Positions 4,483-5,690 of a DNA stretch of 5,690 nt are shown here, piece after piece (positions within the stretch are counted from its first letter, which is position 1; each line of letters opens with the position of its first letter). A model generated the notes under the pieces. That model searched no databases and was not told the DNA's origin. It saw only the letters and a list, made by a program, of their open reading frames with translations. Source of the stretch: Pyrobaculum sp. (GTDB taxonomy: Archaea; Thermoproteota; Thermoprotei; Thermoproteales; Thermoproteaceae). The position numbers and the translations under genes were made by a program. The stretch is from assembly GCA_022759345.1 (NCBI GenBank), contig JAEMPK010000021.1, positions 1,250 through 6,939 of the forward strand, in the 5' to 3' direction.

Positions 4483-5549
4483 GCTAACCTAATTCTGGGA
4501 TCTACTAACACGTAGAGTATTTCGAGTATAAACCTAGCAACTATGTAGACAAGGGTGAATATGTACGTGAGGGCGAAGATGACCGGCTCATCCAGCGCGG
4601 TTATTGCTTGGTAGTACAGCGAACCCATGCCGGGCCAGTTAAACACCCTCTCTGTGATGATGTAGCCGGAGATGGAGCCAGCAAGGCTCAAGATGAAGTT
4701 TGTCATGATTGGCGGCAACGAGGGGCGTAGGATATACCGGCGTCTGACTACGTCCTCCGGCAAGCCCTTAGCCCGGGCGAAGCTGACGAAGTCCTCCTGC
4801 GAGACGTTGAAAACTATGTTTCTGGTTGAGTAAGCCCAGCCCCCGAAAAACACGATAAACGACGCCAACAGCGGCAACGACAAGTGCCACAACACGTCGA
4901 GGAAGTAGGCCACTGGGTCTTTCGGCGGCGGTATAGACACCATGCCGCCAGGTGGAAATATCTGGATCCCCCACAGTATCTTCGGCGCATATGCCAACAC
5001 GAGTATCAAGACCAGCCCCATGAACCACAGCGGCAGGGCGTAAGAGATGGCCGACAGTATGGAGACTACTCTGTCGGCTCTGCTCCCTATGTTAGAACCG
5101 ATGTAGAGACCAATCCATATGCCTACAAGCGCTGTTAAGGTTATCCCCGTCGTCGTTAGTATTATGGTGTTTGGCAACCTATCCAGTATAAGGTCCGAGA
5201 TTTTGTTCGAGCCCCACGACGACTGGAGGGTCCTGGAATAGCCCAAGTCGAGGACCAGAAGCCTGTATATCAGTTGCGGAAGCCTCACATACCACGGCTT
5301 GTCTATCCCCAACGCCTCTGCCCTAGTTTTGTTGTACTCCTCAATGACTTTCTGTATCGCCTCGGGGTCTTTGCCCTGTCGGATAAGCATTTGTTTGTAT
5401 TCCTGTACCTCCGCTGTTAGCATAGACTTCAGTATCTTGTCCGAGAGCCCGGTCGCGCCCATGATCACAGCTAACAGAACCAATACCCCGATTAAAACAA
5501 CCACGAGAGAAACCGCCTTGATTATGAGCGTCTTTGCTAGAGAAGCCAT
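4479..5549 (-). CDS. Peptide ABC transporter permease, DppB/OppB type
   Basis: This is the partner channel subunit, 356 residues, slightly longer than bacterial DppB (about 310-340). TM1 is at about 9-31. A predicted extracytoplasmic segment (about 33-120) holds the family pattern LGIDKPWYVRLPQLIYRLL (80-98) and LDLGYS (100-105). Then come DRLPNTI (123-129) and membrane segments at about 128-151, 162-188, 219-240, 281-299 and 323-349. The EAA loop is FARAKGLPEDVVRRRYILRP (257-276). ITERVFNWPGMGSL (298-311) and the terminal DPRIRL (350-355) are also conserved. The start ATG at 5549 follows a TATA-like element. The gene lies 50 nt after the tail of a probable substrate-binding protein gene and overlaps the DppC-type gene by 4 nt, the classic binding protein-B-C order. 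Substrate unknown; peptides by family. Confidence 0.94.
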   Translation of the reverse strand: MASLAKTLIIKAVSLVVVLIGVLVLLAVIMGATGLSDKILKSMLTAEVQEYKQMLIRQGKDPEAIQKVIEEYNKTRAEALGIDKPWYVRLPQLIYRLLVLDLGYSRTLQSSWGSNKISDLILDRLPNTIILTTTGITLTALVGIWIGLYIGSNIGSRADRVVSILSAISYALPLWFMGLVLILVLAYAPKILWGIQIFPPGGMVSIPPPKDPVAYFLDVLWHLSLPLLASFIVFFGGWAYSTRNIVFNVSQEDFVSFARAKGLPEDVVRRRYILRPSLPPIMTNFILSLAGSISGYIITERVFNWPGMGSLYYQAITALDEPVIFALTYIFTLVYIVARFILEILYVLVDPRIRLA

Positions 5550-5599
5550 ATGAGTGAAAAATAGGAAGTTAAAAAAACTTTCGGCGAGTTTATATAGAT
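5550..5599 (-). promoter_or_regulatory. Promoter region of the permease genes
   Basis: This 50-nt spacer has two possible minus-strand TATA boxes. GTTTTTTTAA (5578-5569) is centred about 24 nt before the ATG at 5549 and would give a leaderless mRNA. TATATAAA (5596-5589) has the more canonical sequence and would give a leader of about 17 nt. A perfect 10-bp palindrome, ATAGATCTAT (5594-5603), overlaps the distal TATA box and the upstream stop codon and might be an operator. No Shine-Dalgarno sequence is visible. The permeases may also be read from the promoter of the upstream gene. Confidence 0.45.
5571..5577 (-). terminator. T-run, possible terminator of the upstream gene
   Basis: Seven consecutive T on the minus strand, about 22 nt after the stop codon of the probable binding-protein gene, resemble an archaeal oligo-T terminator. 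The same bases form one of the candidate TATA boxes for the permease gene. Partial termination here would let the binding protein be made in excess over the permeases. Confidence 0.3.
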
Positions 5600-5690
5600 C
5601 TATTTAGCTTTAGTCTCTTGACCTCCTCCGCCTCTTCTCCTCAGGGCAATAGCCAAAGCGCCTAATACCGCCAGTATACCGATGACGCCG
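5600..5690 (-). CDS. C-terminal membrane anchor, probably of a peptide-binding protein
   Basis: Partial gene: only the last 29 codons before the TAG at 5602-5600 are present, the rest lying beyond the right edge. The minus strand reads GVIGILAVLGALAIAL, then RRRGGGGQETKAK. This is one hydrophobic helix followed by three arginines and a short polar tail, the typical C-terminal anchor that holds archaeal extracellular solute-binding proteins to the membrane with the tail inside the cell. Its place directly before DppB- and DppC-type permease genes on the same strand supports a substrate-binding protein. The catalytic or binding domain is not visible, so this rests on topology and context. Any membrane-anchored secreted protein could end this way. 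Confidence 0.7.
   Translation of the reverse strand, partial: GVIGILAVLGALAIALRRRGGGGQETKAK

Noticed and set aside
4655..4661. GTGATGA, a perfect C box of a C/D guide RNA
   Set aside because: It lies inside the DppB-type gene and no CTGA D or D' box occurs at guide spacing downstream.
5200..5215. GTTCGAGCCCC, resembling a tRNA T-arm
   Set aside because: There is no complementary arm, acceptor stem or anticodon arm around it, and it lies inside the DppB-type gene.
1..5690. CRISPR arrays, insertion sequences or attachment sites
   Set aside because: No regularly spaced direct repeats, transposase-like frames, terminal inverted repeats or tRNA-gene targets were seen in the window.

Overview
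The window looks like chromosomal DNA from a hyperthermophilic crenarchaeon, most likely Pyrobaculum or a close relative in the Thermoproteales. The basis is archaeal-type ribosomal proteins uS13 and uS4, tightly packed genes, GTG starts, and archaeal TATA boxes about 24-26 nt upstream of start codons, which implies mostly leaderless mRNAs. The species cannot be fixed from the sequence alone.

Left part (1-1163). A DUF72 (YecE-like) gene runs off the left edge on the minus strand and is divergent from an unrecognised 117-residue gene on the plus strand. The 265 nt between them carry the two promoters and little else that I can support. After the 117-residue gene comes a very GC-rich (about 78%) non-coding stretch of about 170 nt with nested perfect stems, a candidate structured RNA. 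It is followed by a strong TATA box and a 67-residue basic protein gene whose stop codon overlaps the convergent asparaginase gene.

Right part (1160-5690). Everything is on the minus strand. In transcription order it holds the C-terminal tail of what is probably a peptide-binding lipoprotein-like or membrane-anchored protein, two oligopeptide/dipeptide ABC permeases (DppB/OppB type and DppC/OppC type, with an ATGA overlap), ribosomal proteins uS13 and uS4 (each with its own TATA box placed at the stop codon of the gene before it), and a plant-type L-asparaginase/isoaspartyl peptidase overlapping rps4 by GTGA. The permeases would form the membrane channel of a peptide importer. Its ATPase subunits are not in the window. 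The asparaginase is probably translated from the rps4 mRNA.

Most of the window is ordinary. The best candidate for something undescribed is the structured GC-rich segment at 741-910, with TATA-like sequence usable in either direction. Next are the two unrecognised small proteins and the large extracytoplasmic insert in the DppC-type permease.
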